64,000 nucleotides of DNA, taken from NCBI RefSeq assembly GCF_003725735.1, contig NZ_RJTM01000120.1, positions 1 through 64,000 on the forward strand, written 5' to 3'. The notes beneath the pieces were generated by a model. It had not been told where the DNA came from. It saw only the letters and a program-made list of their open reading frames with translations, and ran no database searches. Shown here piece by piece: positions 37,007-45,657 of this stretch (its first letter is position 1; every line of letters begins with the position of its first letter). Both the position numbers and the translations under genes were made by a program. Source of the DNA: Sinomicrobium pectinilyticum. GTDB lineage: Bacteria; Bacteroidota; Bacteroidia; Flavobacteriales; Flavobacteriaceae.

Positions 37007-40000
37007 TCAGAATGCCAGGTTGATTCCCAGGGCCAGCTTACCCGACAAGGGATAATCGGAGTTGGAAAGGTCTCGTTGTTCCGGATCAATAACTCCCTTG
37101 AACGGACCGAGATTGGTAAACGTCAGAATATCTTCAGCCGAACAATATATACGGAAGCGGGAAAATCCTGTTTTCTCGAGCACACTTTCCGGTAAAGAAT
37201 AACCGATCTGCATATTTTTCAGTCGCACATAGGCTGCGTTGAGGACCCATCGGTCGGAGGCTACGAAATTATGTCCGCCTGCAAGGTAAGGTCTCGGGAA
37301 AGCGGCATCCGGATTTTCCGGAGTATAGTAGTCCATATGGTATTTTCTGGGTTGTATCCAGGATGCCTGAAGCGGCTGCCTTACGTAAATACTGGGTATA
37401 ATATACCGTTTGCCTACACCCTGGAAAAAGAAATTGAAATCGAGATTCTTCCAGTTTCCGCCAAGTGTAATACCAAAAAGGTGGCGGGGATCGGTGGTTC
37501 CCATCATTCTCAGGTCTCCCGGGCTTTCCAGGTTCCCGTCCCCGGGTGTGATCCTTCCGTCACCGTCCAGATCTACATATTCGATGTCTCCGATACCGGT
37601 ATTATTGTGATAAAAGGGTGCTGCAGCCAGCTGTTCTTCGGTTTCAATATATCCGGGGGCGGTTTGATACCCCCAAATACTCCGTAAAGGCATTCCCTCA
37701 ATTCTTGTATTTGTTCCTGTTTGTACAACACTAACCCCTCCGTAATTGACGAGTTTGTTCTGGTTATCCGAGAGGTTGAGACCTACATTATAGCTGAAAT
37801 TTTCCCCGATACGATCCCGGTAATTGAGGTTTAGTTCCCATCCCCAGCTTTTCAATTCCCCGGTATTTACATAAGGAGAGGTTACTCCTAGTGTCGCAGG
37901 GCGGGGAATACGAACCAGCATATTTTTGTTGAACTTTTCGTAAAAGTCGAAACTTCCGCTCAGCTTGTTGGCGAAGAAGCCGAAATCTATCCCGTAATTA
38001 AAGGTTTCGATAGTTTCCCATGCCAGTGTTGAAGAAGGGATACTCCCTTGTGAAACATACGTATTTCTTCCCCTATCCTCACCAAGTACCAGGTTATCGG
38101 AAATGGAAAGTGTGGGGAGATAGGAATAATTACCTATAATATCTTCGGAATTGGCGCCTCCGAGCTGTCCCCAGGAAAATCGCGGTTTTAATTGGGTTAT
38201 AAAGGAAATATTGTCTGAAAACCAGCTTTCACGATGCATGTTCCACCCGCCTGAGGCGGAGGTAAACCATTTTACCCTTTGTCCGGGCGCCAGGCGCGAA
38301 CTTTCGTCGGAGCGGATGGTCAGTTCCACGAGATATTTGTCGTCGTAGGTATAATTAAACCTTCCGAGTAAGGACTGGTTGGCAGATTCAGCCTTGGACT
38401 CACTGTTATTGAGGTTTTCCTGGTCGGCAAAATTTAAGCTCGGCAGGTCGTTGGTAAACATGTTACTGGCAGATGCCACTACGGTTTTCCGGGTAAAATC
38501 TTCCCATTGATATCCCGCAAGGAGGTGGAAGTTGTGTTTTTCGGCAATAGACAGGTCATAATCTACCAGGAACTGAAAATTCTGTGTTACGATATTCCTG
38601 CGGTTGACTTCATAATAGTTCGGGTTGTTCAACTGGTATACCGGGGTGTCTGCCCGGTCCCACAGATCTACGGTGCGCCGGAAAGTGTCGAGATCTCTCC
38701 GCTGGTCCTCGCGGCCGTAGATCGTACGGATTTCCAGGCCTTTTACAAAGTCTTTGGCCGTGAGGGTAAAAACACTGTTGAGTCCCCCGAAATTATCGTG
38801 AATATATCCCCCTTCCTTAAGGAGTGCATAGGTATTATTTCCCGAAGTTCCTGCGCCGCCGTAGAGGTTACCTTCCGGGGTGAATATGGGAAATCTTGTA
38901 CGGGCCTGGTACACTTGCTGAAATAATCCGTAACCGTTAATGGTTGAGGAGGATTTCTGTTTGTATTCGTCAGTGTAATAGATACGGGAATCGAAATTAA
39001 TATGTTTTGTAAGATCGGCATTTACGTTAGCTCGTATATTCCACCGGGTGTACTGATCGGGGCCTATTTTGAAAATCCCGTCCTGGTCCTGGTAACCCAG
39101 GGAGAAATTATAAGTCATTTTTTCCGATCCGCCCCGGGCACTGAAGTTATGGTTATGCATGAAATAGACTTTTCTCAGAACATCTTCGGAAATATGTCTC
39201 TGATTGTACATGATATATTTGTTGGGATTTTCCGGGTCCACCACGTACGGGATGCCGTTTCGTATGTTTTGCAGGTCGAAATCACTGTATTCCGGGCCGA
39301 TTCCGGCATTGGCACGGGCAAGGTTTACATATTCGGCTTCGTCGAGCAGGGATAGCCTGTCGGGAACATTCAAGGCCCATTGCGCAGTGACCTGCCCGGT
39401 GTATTCGAACACAGCTTTGCCTTTAATGCCGGTTTTTGTAGTGATCAATATCACACCCCCGGCAGCTCTTGCACCGTAAATGGCGGCTGCGGCACCATCT
39501 TTAAGGACAGATACAGATTCTACATCGGAAGGGTTAAGCCCTTGCAAAGCTTCGGGGCGGGAGGTAACACCATCGATGATGACCAGGGGAGGTGTGGCGC
39601 CGTTAGCAGAACTTACCCCGCGGATCTCCATGGCAAGACCTTCATCTCCCGGTTGTCCCGTACTACGTGTGATAGAAAGCCCCGGGACAGTACCTTGCAG
39701 GGCCGTGGTCATACCTGTGGCCGGTCTGTTTTGTATCGTTTCCGAGGATACGGTACTTACGGCACCGGTCATGGTAGCCTTTTTCTGAGTCCCGTAACCT
39801 ACCACAACGACTTCGTCGAGTTCCGCAATATCTTCTTTTAGGGATACATTTACAGCTGACCTTCCTTCTACCGGTACTTCCTGTGTTATGTAGCCCATAT
39901 AACTGAATACGAGGACAGCATTGGTGCCAGGGACCGAAATTTCGTAATTCCCGTCAAAGTCGGTTGCGACACCGGTAGCAGTGTTTTTAAGTACCACGGT

Positions 40001-40138
40001 AACTCCGGGTAGAGGCATATTGTCACTGGCAGAAGTAACTACACCACTTACCGGTGTCTGGGCGTAGGCTGTGGAGAAACTGCACAGGAGTAGAAATAGG
40101 CACATCAGGAGGTGCCGTTTTTTGCAAAAGTGTTTCAT
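37007..40138 (-). CDS. SusC/RagA family TonB-dependent transporter (PUL 2)
   Basis: This outer-membrane transporter partners the SusD encoded next to it. A signal peptide ending AYAQT is followed by a carboxypeptidase-regulatory-like domain (about 28-105), the DEVVVVGYGTQKK signature, a plug (about 110-225) and a beta-barrel ending LGINLAF. The length of 1043 residues is standard. Its long upstream region (40139-40725) carries LacI-type operator sites. I could not find a convincing -7 box for it, so the promoter is unassigned. Confidence 0.95.
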   Translation of the reverse strand: MKHFCKKRHLLMCLFLLLCSFSTAYAQTPVSGVVTSASDNMPLPGVTVVLKNTATGVATDFDGNYEISVPGTNAVLVFSYMGYITQEVPVEGRSAVNVSLKEDIAELDEVVVVGYGTQKKATMTGAVSTVSSETIQNRPATGMTTALQGTVPGLSITRSTGQPGDEGLAMEIRGVSSANGATPPLVIIDGVTSRPEALQGLNPSDVESVSVLKDGAAAAIYGARAAGGVILITTKTGIKGKAVFEYTGQVTAQWALNVPDRLSLLDEAEYVNLARANAGIGPEYSDFDLQNIRNGIPYVVDPENPNKYIMYNQRHISEDVLRKVYFMHNHNFSARGGSEKMTYNFSLGYQDQDGIFKIGPDQYTRWNIRANVNADLTKHINFDSRIYYTDEYKQKSSSTINGYGLFQQVYQARTRFPIFTPEGNLYGGAGTSGNNTYALLKEGGYIHDNFGGLNSVFTLTAKDFVKGLEIRTIYGREDQRRDLDTFRRTVDLWDRADTPVYQLNNPNYYEVNRRNIVTQNFQFLVDYDLSIAEKHNFHLLAGYQWEDFTRKTVVASASNMFTNDLPSLNFADQENLNNSESKAESANQSLLGRFNYTYDDKYLVELTIRSDESSRLAPGQRVKWFTSASGGWNMHRESWFSDNISFITQLKPRFSWGQLGGANSEDIIGNYSYLPTLSISDNLVLGEDRGRNTYVSQGSIPSSTLAWETIETFNYGIDFGFFANKLSGSFDFYEKFNKNMLVRIPRPATLGVTSPYVNTGELKSWGWELNLNYRDRIGENFSYNVGLNLSDNQNKLVNYGGVSVVQTGTNTRIEGMPLRSIWGYQTAPGYIETEEQLAAAPFYHNNTGIGDIEYVDLDGDGRITPGDGNLESPGDLRMMGTTDPRHLFGITLGGNWKNLDFNFFFQGVGKRYIIPSIYVRQPLQASWIQPRKYHMDYYTPENPDAAFPRPYLAGGHNFVASDRWVLNAAYVRLKNMQIGYSLPESVLEKTGFSRFRIYCSAEDILTFTNLGPFKGVIDPEQRDLSNSDYPLSGKLALGINLAF

Positions 40139-40257
40139 GTTTTGATTAGTTTGAATTAATTAGTTATATGTTAACGAGCACATAGTTAAATAAAAGCATC
40201 CTGATGTTGGTGTGCTTACAGGATGAAGGGTTCGGGTGGGGATAAACGGTGCATAAT

Positions 40258-40279
40258 ACAATCAATCGGTTGTAATTGT
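40258..40279. promoter_or_regulatory. Secondary LacI-type operator candidate
   Basis: CAATCGGTTG (40263-40272) differs from the main operator core CAATCGATTG at one base and is flanked by ACAAT and ATTGT, making a nested palindrome. It is 120 bp upstream of the SusC start and about 170 bp from the main site, a spacing that could allow looping. Confidence 0.45.
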
Positions 40280-40437
40280 AAAAATGAAAATTATGGGTTC
40301 GAGCACATTTTGTTTTGAATATCGTATTTTTAGTGTTAATTGAACTTAAAAATTTAGGAATTACCTGGTTTTAGTCTTAAAAGAGTGGCTAATGTATAGT
40401 ATTGAAAACGAAAAAGCAAAAAAATGAACAAAAAAAT

Positions 40438-40449
40438 ACAATCGATTGT
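40438..40449. promoter_or_regulatory. LacI-type operator ACAATCGATTGT
   Basis: This is a perfect 12-bp palindrome with the central CG typical of LacI-family operators, between the lacI and susC genes. The identical 12 bases occur at 43162-43173 over the GH88 promoter. Two identical palindromes flanking a lacI gene are strong circumstantial evidence for its own operators. Confidence 0.65.
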
Positions 40450-40725
40450 TTTATAATTATGATAAATCTATTATTTGTTATGAGCATCGGATTATATCGT
40501 TGCGAAAATGTTCCCGGTCACCTTTATGCTTACCGATTCGAAATGCACGTGTCCTTAACCCATGGGGGATATATTCAGATAAGACAGAACACCCATTCGC
40601 CAGCATTATAAACATTGACAGAAGCCTGTACCGGGCATCGGACATTATGCTTTGGCTTAGAGGTATGTATATTGATAACATTTACGTCAACGATATTGAC
40701 TCCTTTTCAATATTGAGGAGTACAG

Positions 40726-41760
40726 TCAGATACCGGTTTTCCTGTTGGATGATTCTCTTTCGATAAGGGTAGGGTTCAGAATGATGGTCTTGTTATGTAC
40801 GAGGTTATCTCCGCTCTGTATATTATGTATCAGCAGATCGCATGCCATTTTCCCGATTTCAAAACCGGACTGGTCTATCGTAGTAAGCGACGGTTCTATG
40901 ACTTCCGAGATAGGTTCATTACTGAAGCCTACTATGGCAACATCATCCGGTATTTTTTTATCATTTTTTTTCAGATATTTGACCGCCCCGATGGCCGATA
41001 CGTCGTTGGCGGCAAAGATACCATCGATATCTATACCGTTTGTCAGGAGCTTTTCTGCGGAAGCGTACCCATCTGCTTCCATTAATCTTGAACTTAGAAC
41101 GAGCCTGGGATCGTATGTTATTTGATGGTCCAGGAGAGCTTGTTTATATCCTTTCAGTCGGTTTTTATATATCTCGAGTTTCCCTGGGCCGGAAAAATGC
41201 GCTATTTTTTTACATCCCTTCCGGATAAGATGCGTTACGGCATCATATGCTGCCTGGCAATCGTCTATAATAACCTTGCTCGTACCGGGCATATCTTCGC
41301 AATGGCGGTCAAAAAAGACCAGGGGAATGTTGTTGTCCCGAAAGTATTCCAGGTGTTTGCCGTTATCGGTTTCCATAGAAACGGAAATAAGAATGCCATC
41401 TACACGGTTGGCAATGAGGTTCTTGACAATGCGTTGTTCACGATCCAGTTCTTCCAGGGACTGGCAGATAATAACATTAAACCCGGAGGTGAAAGCCACT
41501 TCTTCGATACCCGCAATAGTGGAAGAGAAAAAGTGTCTGGAGATCCTGGGAATAACCACACCTATGGTGTTGGTCTGGTTCCGGCGGAGATTGGAGGCCA
41601 GCAGGTTGCGCTGATAGCCGAGTTCCTTGGCCTTGGCCCACACTTTGTCTTTGGTTTTCTGTGTTACCCTGCTGCTGTTATTCAGGGCCCTGGATACGGT
41701 TGAACTGTTAATATTCAGGACCCTGGCGATTTCATGTATAGTAGGCTTGCCTTTTTTCAT
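40726..41760 (-). CDS. LacI-family transcriptional regulator
   Basis: The N-terminal helix-turn-helix (about 5-55) reads TIHEIARVLNINSSTVSRAL with the hinge helix LGYQRNLLASNLRR. A periplasmic-binding-type ligand domain follows (about 60-335, GVVIPRISRHFFSSTI onward). The length of 344 is typical. It lies between the GH88 and susC genes on the same strand. I infer local control of the locus through ACAATCGATTGT sites, with an oligosaccharide or unsaturated uronate product as likely inducer. LacI control is less common for such loci than hybrid two-component systems. Confidence 0.93.
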   Translation of the reverse strand: MKKGKPTIHEIARVLNINSSTVSRALNNSSRVTQKTKDKVWAKAKELGYQRNLLASNLRRNQTNTIGVVIPRISRHFFSSTIAGIEEVAFTSGFNVIICQSLEELDREQRIVKNLIANRVDGILISVSMETDNGKHLEYFRDNNIPLVFFDRHCEDMPGTSKVIIDDCQAAYDAVTHLIRKGCKKIAHFSGPGKLEIYKNRLKGYKQALLDHQITYDPRLVLSSRLMEADGYASAEKLLTNGIDIDGIFAANDVSAIGAVKYLKKNDKKIPDDVAIVGFSNEPISEVIEPSLTTIDQSGFEIGKMACDLLIHNIQSGDNLVHNKTIILNPTLIERESSNRKTGI

Positions 41761-41877
41761 ATATCTGGATTTTCCGGGATCGATAGTGTAAATATACTAT
41801 GATCTGCGAATTGATGGAGGAATAATTGTAAACTGCCCTCCCTTCCCGGACAGCCATACCTTTTTGACATACATGTT

Positions 41878-43065
41878 TTATTTCTGTTGTATTTCCTTCC
41901 TGCGGAACATGGCTTCGAGGAAATAATAATCCGCATAGTTCAGGGGGACATCTACTTCTACCTCGTGTGGCTTGCTGCCTACGGAATGCATAAGTAGAAA
42001 GTTCCCGTTGGCTCCCGGCTTGGCAAAATAGGCAGAGGAGCTCAGGCTTTCCATAATTTGGTCTGCAAGATCACGATGGCCTTCCGCGCCTTTGTTTTCG
42101 GTAAATGTACTCAATTCATAGAGTGCTGAGGCTGCTATGGCGGCGGCAGATGCATCCCTTGGAGTATTTCCGGAGGCAGGCGCGTTGTAATCCCAGTAAG
42201 GTATTTTGTCGGAAGGGAGATTGGGGTTGTTCCTGATAAAGCTGGCAATGTTTTGTGCCTGTTCCAGGTATTTCGGATTCCCGGTTTGCCTGTAGCACAT
42301 GGTAAAACCGTATAGCCCCCATGCCTGCCCCCTGGCCCATGCCGAATCGTCCCGGAGGCCCTGATGGGTGTTTTTTTGTATCACTTGCCCGGTTATGGTA
42401 TCATAATCCAGTACGTGATAGGAACTGTAATCTTCCCTGTAATGGTTCTTCATGGTCTGGTCGGCGTGAGATACTGCAATATTATAATAGGTGGAATCAC
42501 CGGATATACTTGTGGCATGGAAGAGAAGTTCCAGGTTCATCATATTATCAATGATAACGGGACACTCCCATTTTTCGGACCAGTCCCAGGACTGGATAAC
42601 TCCTGCTTTTGGGCGAAATCTTGCCGAAAGGGATTTGCCCGTTTGTACTATAACGGAATCATAGGCGGGAGCGTCCATATATTTCAGGGCGTTGCCATAG
42701 GAGCATTCCATAATAAAACCTACATCATGGTTCCCTTCCCAGTATTGTATGGTGTCCAGTTTTTCAGTGTATTCCACGGCACGGTCCTTCCATTTTTTGT
42801 CTCCCGTAAGACCATAGAGATACCACAGCGATCCGGGGAAAAAACCGCTGGTCCAGTCGTATATGCCTACGGATACCAGTTTCCCGTCTTTTGTGGTACG
42901 CGGCATCATCTTTTTACTTTCTTTTAGTGATGCTATGTAGACACAGAGCGAGTCATACTGATCTTGGGCCAGATCAACTACGGGTAGCGAAGTTTTCTTA
43001 ACGGGTTTTTCGGAGCATCCGGTTATAACTGCAGCCAATAGCAGCAGAAAAAATTTACATCTCAT
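41878..43065 (-). CDS. GH88 unsaturated glucuronyl hydrolase, lipoprotein
   Basis: The enzyme removes the 4,5-unsaturated glucuronyl residue left at the non-reducing end by polysaccharide lyases. The (alpha/alpha)6 barrel shows the family segments YDWTSGFFPGSLWYLYG, HDVGFIMECSYGNAL and VIIDNMMNLELLFHA, the last containing the presumed catalytic aspartate, and WARGQAWGLYGF. The start at 43065 gives a lipoprotein signal (MRCKFFLLLLAAVITGC); the frame from 43104 adds 13 unlikely residues. It is first in the locus, upstream of lacI, with an operator over its promoter. It would act on products of the two heparinase-type lyases. Confidence 0.9.
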   Translation of the reverse strand: MRCKFFLLLLAAVITGCSEKPVKKTSLPVVDLAQDQYDSLCVYIASLKESKKMMPRTTKDGKLVSVGIYDWTSGFFPGSLWYLYGLTGDKKWKDRAVEYTEKLDTIQYWEGNHDVGFIMECSYGNALKYMDAPAYDSVIVQTGKSLSARFRPKAGVIQSWDWSEKWECPVIIDNMMNLELLFHATSISGDSTYYNIAVSHADQTMKNHYREDYSSYHVLDYDTITGQVIQKNTHQGLRDDSAWARGQAWGLYGFTMCYRQTGNPKYLEQAQNIASFIRNNPNLPSDKIPYWDYNAPASGNTPRDASAAAIAASALYELSTFTENKGAEGHRDLADQIMESLSSSAYFAKPGANGNFLLMHSVGSKPHEVEVDVPLNYADYYFLEAMFRRKEIQQK

Positions 43066-43136
43066 AAAAATCGTGTTTCTGGTTGGTTTATAATTAATTG
43101 TCAAAATACTAGTATATTATGTGTTGTCGAGCACAG

Positions 43137-43165
43137 CAAATATATGTATTTCTCCGAAAAAACAA
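43137..43165 (-). promoter_or_regulatory. Promoter of the GH88 gene
   Basis: On the minus strand the -33 TTG (43163-43165) is 18 bases from TATATTTG (43137-43144), a full Bacteroidota promoter. The leader is about 65 bases. The -33 element lies inside the LacI-type palindrome, so repressor binding would block sigma contact. Confidence 0.7.
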
Positions 43166-43173
43166 TCGATTGT
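43162..43173. promoter_or_regulatory. LacI-type operator ACAATCGATTGT over the GH88 promoter
   Basis: The 12-bp palindrome is identical to 40438-40449 and covers the -33 element of the GH88 promoter. It is about 97 bp upstream of the GH88 start and just downstream of the gldD stop. Confidence 0.65.
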
Positions 43174-43182
43174 ATTAATTTT

Positions 43183-43746
43183 TTATTTCCATTTCATGGA
43201 TTCTATCAGTCTCCGTATGTCTTTGTTCAGGTATTCTGCAGCGGGCAGGATGGAGTCGTAATTCGGTTTGGTATAGAAGTAAAGAGATCCGGTAAGAAAG
43301 TGAGAGGTGCTGTCCGTTACATAGAACTGGGTTTGCGATGCTGCGTTTCCGGCAATTTCATACAATCTCCCGTAAACCTTTTCTGTTTTGTTCTCAAACT
43401 GTCCCCCGACACCTATTTCGTCTGCTTTTATAACATGGTCAAAAGTAAGTTTTTCAGCATCCAGGAGCAGGGATTTGAGGTTGTCCCGAACCGGCATATA
43501 AGTAAGGAATATAGTGGCTTTCATGCCGGGATATTCGATATTAAGGCGGCAATTGCCCTTATCTTTTATGGTGGCCAGGGTATTCTGGACAAACCGAAAG
43601 GGACAGTCCCCGGTTTCTGCGGGGCGGTAGGAGGCTTCCGGGTATTCCAGCCGCAATACCGCTTTGGGTTTGGGGATTGTTTCCTTACCGCATGCACTAA
43701 GGAGTAATGACAGTATAATGCAATATAAAAAACCGGGTTTCTTCAC
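43183..43746 (-). CDS. gldD: Gliding motility lipoprotein GldD
   Basis: GldD is a membrane lipoprotein required for gliding and linked to the type IX secretion system in flavobacteria. The lipobox is LLSAC, followed by PKPKAVLRLEYPEASY, characteristic of GldD. Two GTG starts are possible, 43767 and 43746; I prefer 43746 because it gives the normal lipoprotein beginning KKPGFLYC. It lies just downstream of gldE, as in other flavobacteria. Confidence 0.88.
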   Translation of the reverse strand: MKKPGFLYCIILSLLLSACGKETIPKPKAVLRLEYPEASYRPAETGDCPFRFVQNTLATIKDKGNCRLNIEYPGMKATIFLTYMPVRDNLKSLLLDAEKLTFDHVIKADEIGVGGQFENKTEKVYGRLYEIAGNAASQTQFYVTDSTSHFLTGSLYFYTKPNYDSILPAAEYLNKDIRRLIESMKWK

Positions 43747-43783
43747 GTTGTATTTTTTCGGCGACACAGAGGACTGTAACCTC

Positions 43784-45112
43784 TTACGGATCGGGTTCTA
43801 TGGTAACCTTAATTTGCTTGATACGTTTTTCGTCCAGGGCTTCTATAATAAACGTAAAGTTATGGAAGTTTATTTTTTCCCGGATACGTGGAAACTTTCC
43901 GGCGATTTCCAGTACAAATCCCGCGACAGTTTCGGATTCCCCCTTGTTTTCCTCAAAGATTTCCTCATTGTCCAGGCGTAGTACCCGGTAAAAGTCCTTC
44001 AGGGTTGTTTTTCCTTCAAAAACATAATTGTTTTCGTCCAGTTTGGAGAAAATAAGGTCTTCGTCGTCAAACTCATCACTTATATCGCCGACAATTTCTT
44101 CGATAATATCTTCCAGGGTAACCAGTCCGGAGGTGCCCCCGTATTCGTCCACCACGATGGCCAGGTGCATTTTCATTTCCTGGAATTCTTTCAGCAGGTC
44201 ATCCAGTTTTTTGTTTTCGGGAACGAAATATGCTTCTCTTTTCAGCTTGGCCCAGTTAAAGGTCTTTTTGTCAATATGAGGTAGCAGGTCTTTTACGTAC
44301 AATACGCCGGTAACATTATCTACATTATCCTTGAAAACGGGAATCCTCGAATATCCGTTCTTGACGATTTCGCGGATGACATCCGGAAACTTCATTTCTT
44401 CATTGAGCGCAAAAATGTCTATTCGCGGGCACATGACCTGCTTGGTATCCGTATTTCCGAACGAAACGATACCCTGGAGGATCTTTTGTTCTTCCTTGGT
44501 CGTGTCTTCTTCGGATGTCAGTTCCAGGGCATGCGATAGCTGGTCTACCGACAAGTTGGTTTTTTCCCTCCCCAGCCTGTCCTGCAGAAAAGAGGTGGAA
44601 GCTTTCATGGGAATACTGAAGGGAGCCAGCAGTTTATCGAGCACCATAAGAGGGTAAGCCATAAAGTGCACAAACTTGATGCGGTTACGGCTGGCATATA
44701 TTTTTGGCAGTATTTCCCCGAACAGGAGTATCAGGGCTGTAGCTACAACTACTTCGAGCAGGAACCTCAGTTCCACCACATCGAAGATTTTCTGTTCCAG
44801 TCCCCCGAACATTGATTTACCAAGTGAACTAAACAGCAGCACAATGGCAATATTTATAAAATTATTGGCTACCAGTATGGTGGCCAGTAACCTTTTAGGA
44901 CGCTGCAGCAGTTTTACGATGAGGTTCCCCCGGGGAGTTTTAGAGGCTTCTTCTTCATTAAGATCGGTTTGTGTCATGGAAAAGAAAGCCACTTCCGCTC
45001 CCGACACCAATGCGGAGCAACCGAGTAATATTAAAAGTATGGCGAATTTAAAAATATCTACGCCTTCTGTATCGGAAAGAAAAATTAAAAAACTCGAGGG
45101 TTCAGGGTCCAA
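43784..45112 (-). CDS. gldE: Gliding motility-associated protein GldE (CNNM/CBS/CorC)
   Basis: This inner-membrane protein has three or four N-terminal transmembrane helices of the DUF21/CNNM domain (about 20-190), two CBS domains (about 210-335) and a C-terminal CorC/HlyC domain (about 350-440). GldE supports gliding together with GldD in flavobacteria, and its position between ssb and gldD supports this name over a generic ion transporter. The start is TTG (45112, DPEPSSFLIFL), which matches the usual beginning of GldE proteins. It is cotranscribed with ssb upstream and gldD downstream. Confidence 0.88.
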   Translation of the reverse strand: MDPEPSSFLIFLSDTEGVDIFKFAILLILLGCSALVSGAEVAFFSMTQTDLNEEEASKTPRGNLIVKLLQRPKRLLATILVANNFINIAIVLLFSSLGKSMFGGLEQKIFDVVELRFLLEVVVATALILLFGEILPKIYASRNRIKFVHFMAYPLMVLDKLLAPFSIPMKASTSFLQDRLGREKTNLSVDQLSHALELTSEEDTTKEEQKILQGIVSFGNTDTKQVMCPRIDIFALNEEMKFPDVIREIVKNGYSRIPVFKDNVDNVTGVLYVKDLLPHIDKKTFNWAKLKREAYFVPENKKLDDLLKEFQEMKMHLAIVVDEYGGTSGLVTLEDIIEEIVGDISDEFDDEDLIFSKLDENNYVFEGKTTLKDFYRVLRLDNEEIFEENKGESETVAGFVLEIAGKFPRIREKINFHNFTFIIEALDEKRIKQIKVTIEPDP

Positions 45113-45137
45113 TCGCTGCGAATTTGGTTAAACTTTA

Positions 45138-45596
45138 TTAAAACGGTAAATCGTCGTCCTCTCCCGTATCCTGGGGAGGAGTGGGATTATTACCGGCAGG
45201 CCTGTTTTCCGTTGAAGAGGAGGGGCCTGCCTGGGAGAAATTATTATCACCGCTTTCTTTTTTGGTGGATAGAAAGGTGAAATCGGTTACCTGTATTTCC
45301 GTAGAATACCGGGTATTGCCGTCATCTCCCTGCCATTGTCTTGTTTTTATTCGTCCTTCTACATATATCTTGTCTCCTTTGCTCAGGTATTTTTCACAAA
45401 CTTCAGCGGCTTTGTTGCGCACTACTATATTGTGCCATTCGGTATTGGTAACGCGTTCTCCGGTTTGCCTGTTCACATAAGTTTCATTAGTGGCCAGGGG
45501 GAAGCGCCCGATGGAATTTCCTCCTTCAAAATAATGCATTTTCACATCATCTCCCAAATGCCCTATCAGCATCACTTTGTTCAGCGTTCCACTCAT
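45138..45596 (-). CDS. ssb: Single-stranded DNA-binding protein
   Basis: SSB binds single-stranded DNA in replication and repair. The OB fold covers about residues 3-110 (LNKVMLIGHLGDDVKMH; NTEWHNIVVRNKAAEVCEKY; KGDKIYVEGRIKTRQW). A disordered glycine/proline-rich tail ends in the acidic DDDLPF that recruits partner proteins. The length of 152 is normal. It sits between mutY and gldE, the common flavobacterial order. Confidence 0.96.
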   Translation of the reverse strand: MSGTLNKVMLIGHLGDDVKMHYFEGGNSIGRFPLATNETYVNRQTGERVTNTEWHNIVVRNKAAEVCEKYLSKGDKIYVEGRIKTRQWQGDDGNTRYSTEIQVTDFTFLSTKKESGDNNFSQAGPSSSTENRPAGNNPTPPQDTGEDDDLPF

Positions 45597-45657
45597 AATT
45601 ATATGGTTCTATTTACTCAAAAATACTAAAAATTAGCTGTTTTTCCCGGTAAAGGAC

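Larger units (their letters stand above)
40139..40725. other. Long regulatory intergenic region between lacI and susC
   Basis: No gene is supported in these 587 bases; the open frames on both strands lack family features. They hold the operator palindrome at 40438-40449, a nested weaker palindrome at 40258-40279, and a small hairpin (CATCCTG at 40197-40203 with CAGGATG at 40219-40225) that would be in the susC leader. The length is unusual for such a gap and fits a complex control region. Confidence 0.6.

Noticed and set aside
40446-40766. Plus-strand open frame of 106 codons between susC and lacI
   Set aside because: It enters the 3' end of lacI on the opposite strand, has no family features and begins inside the operator region.
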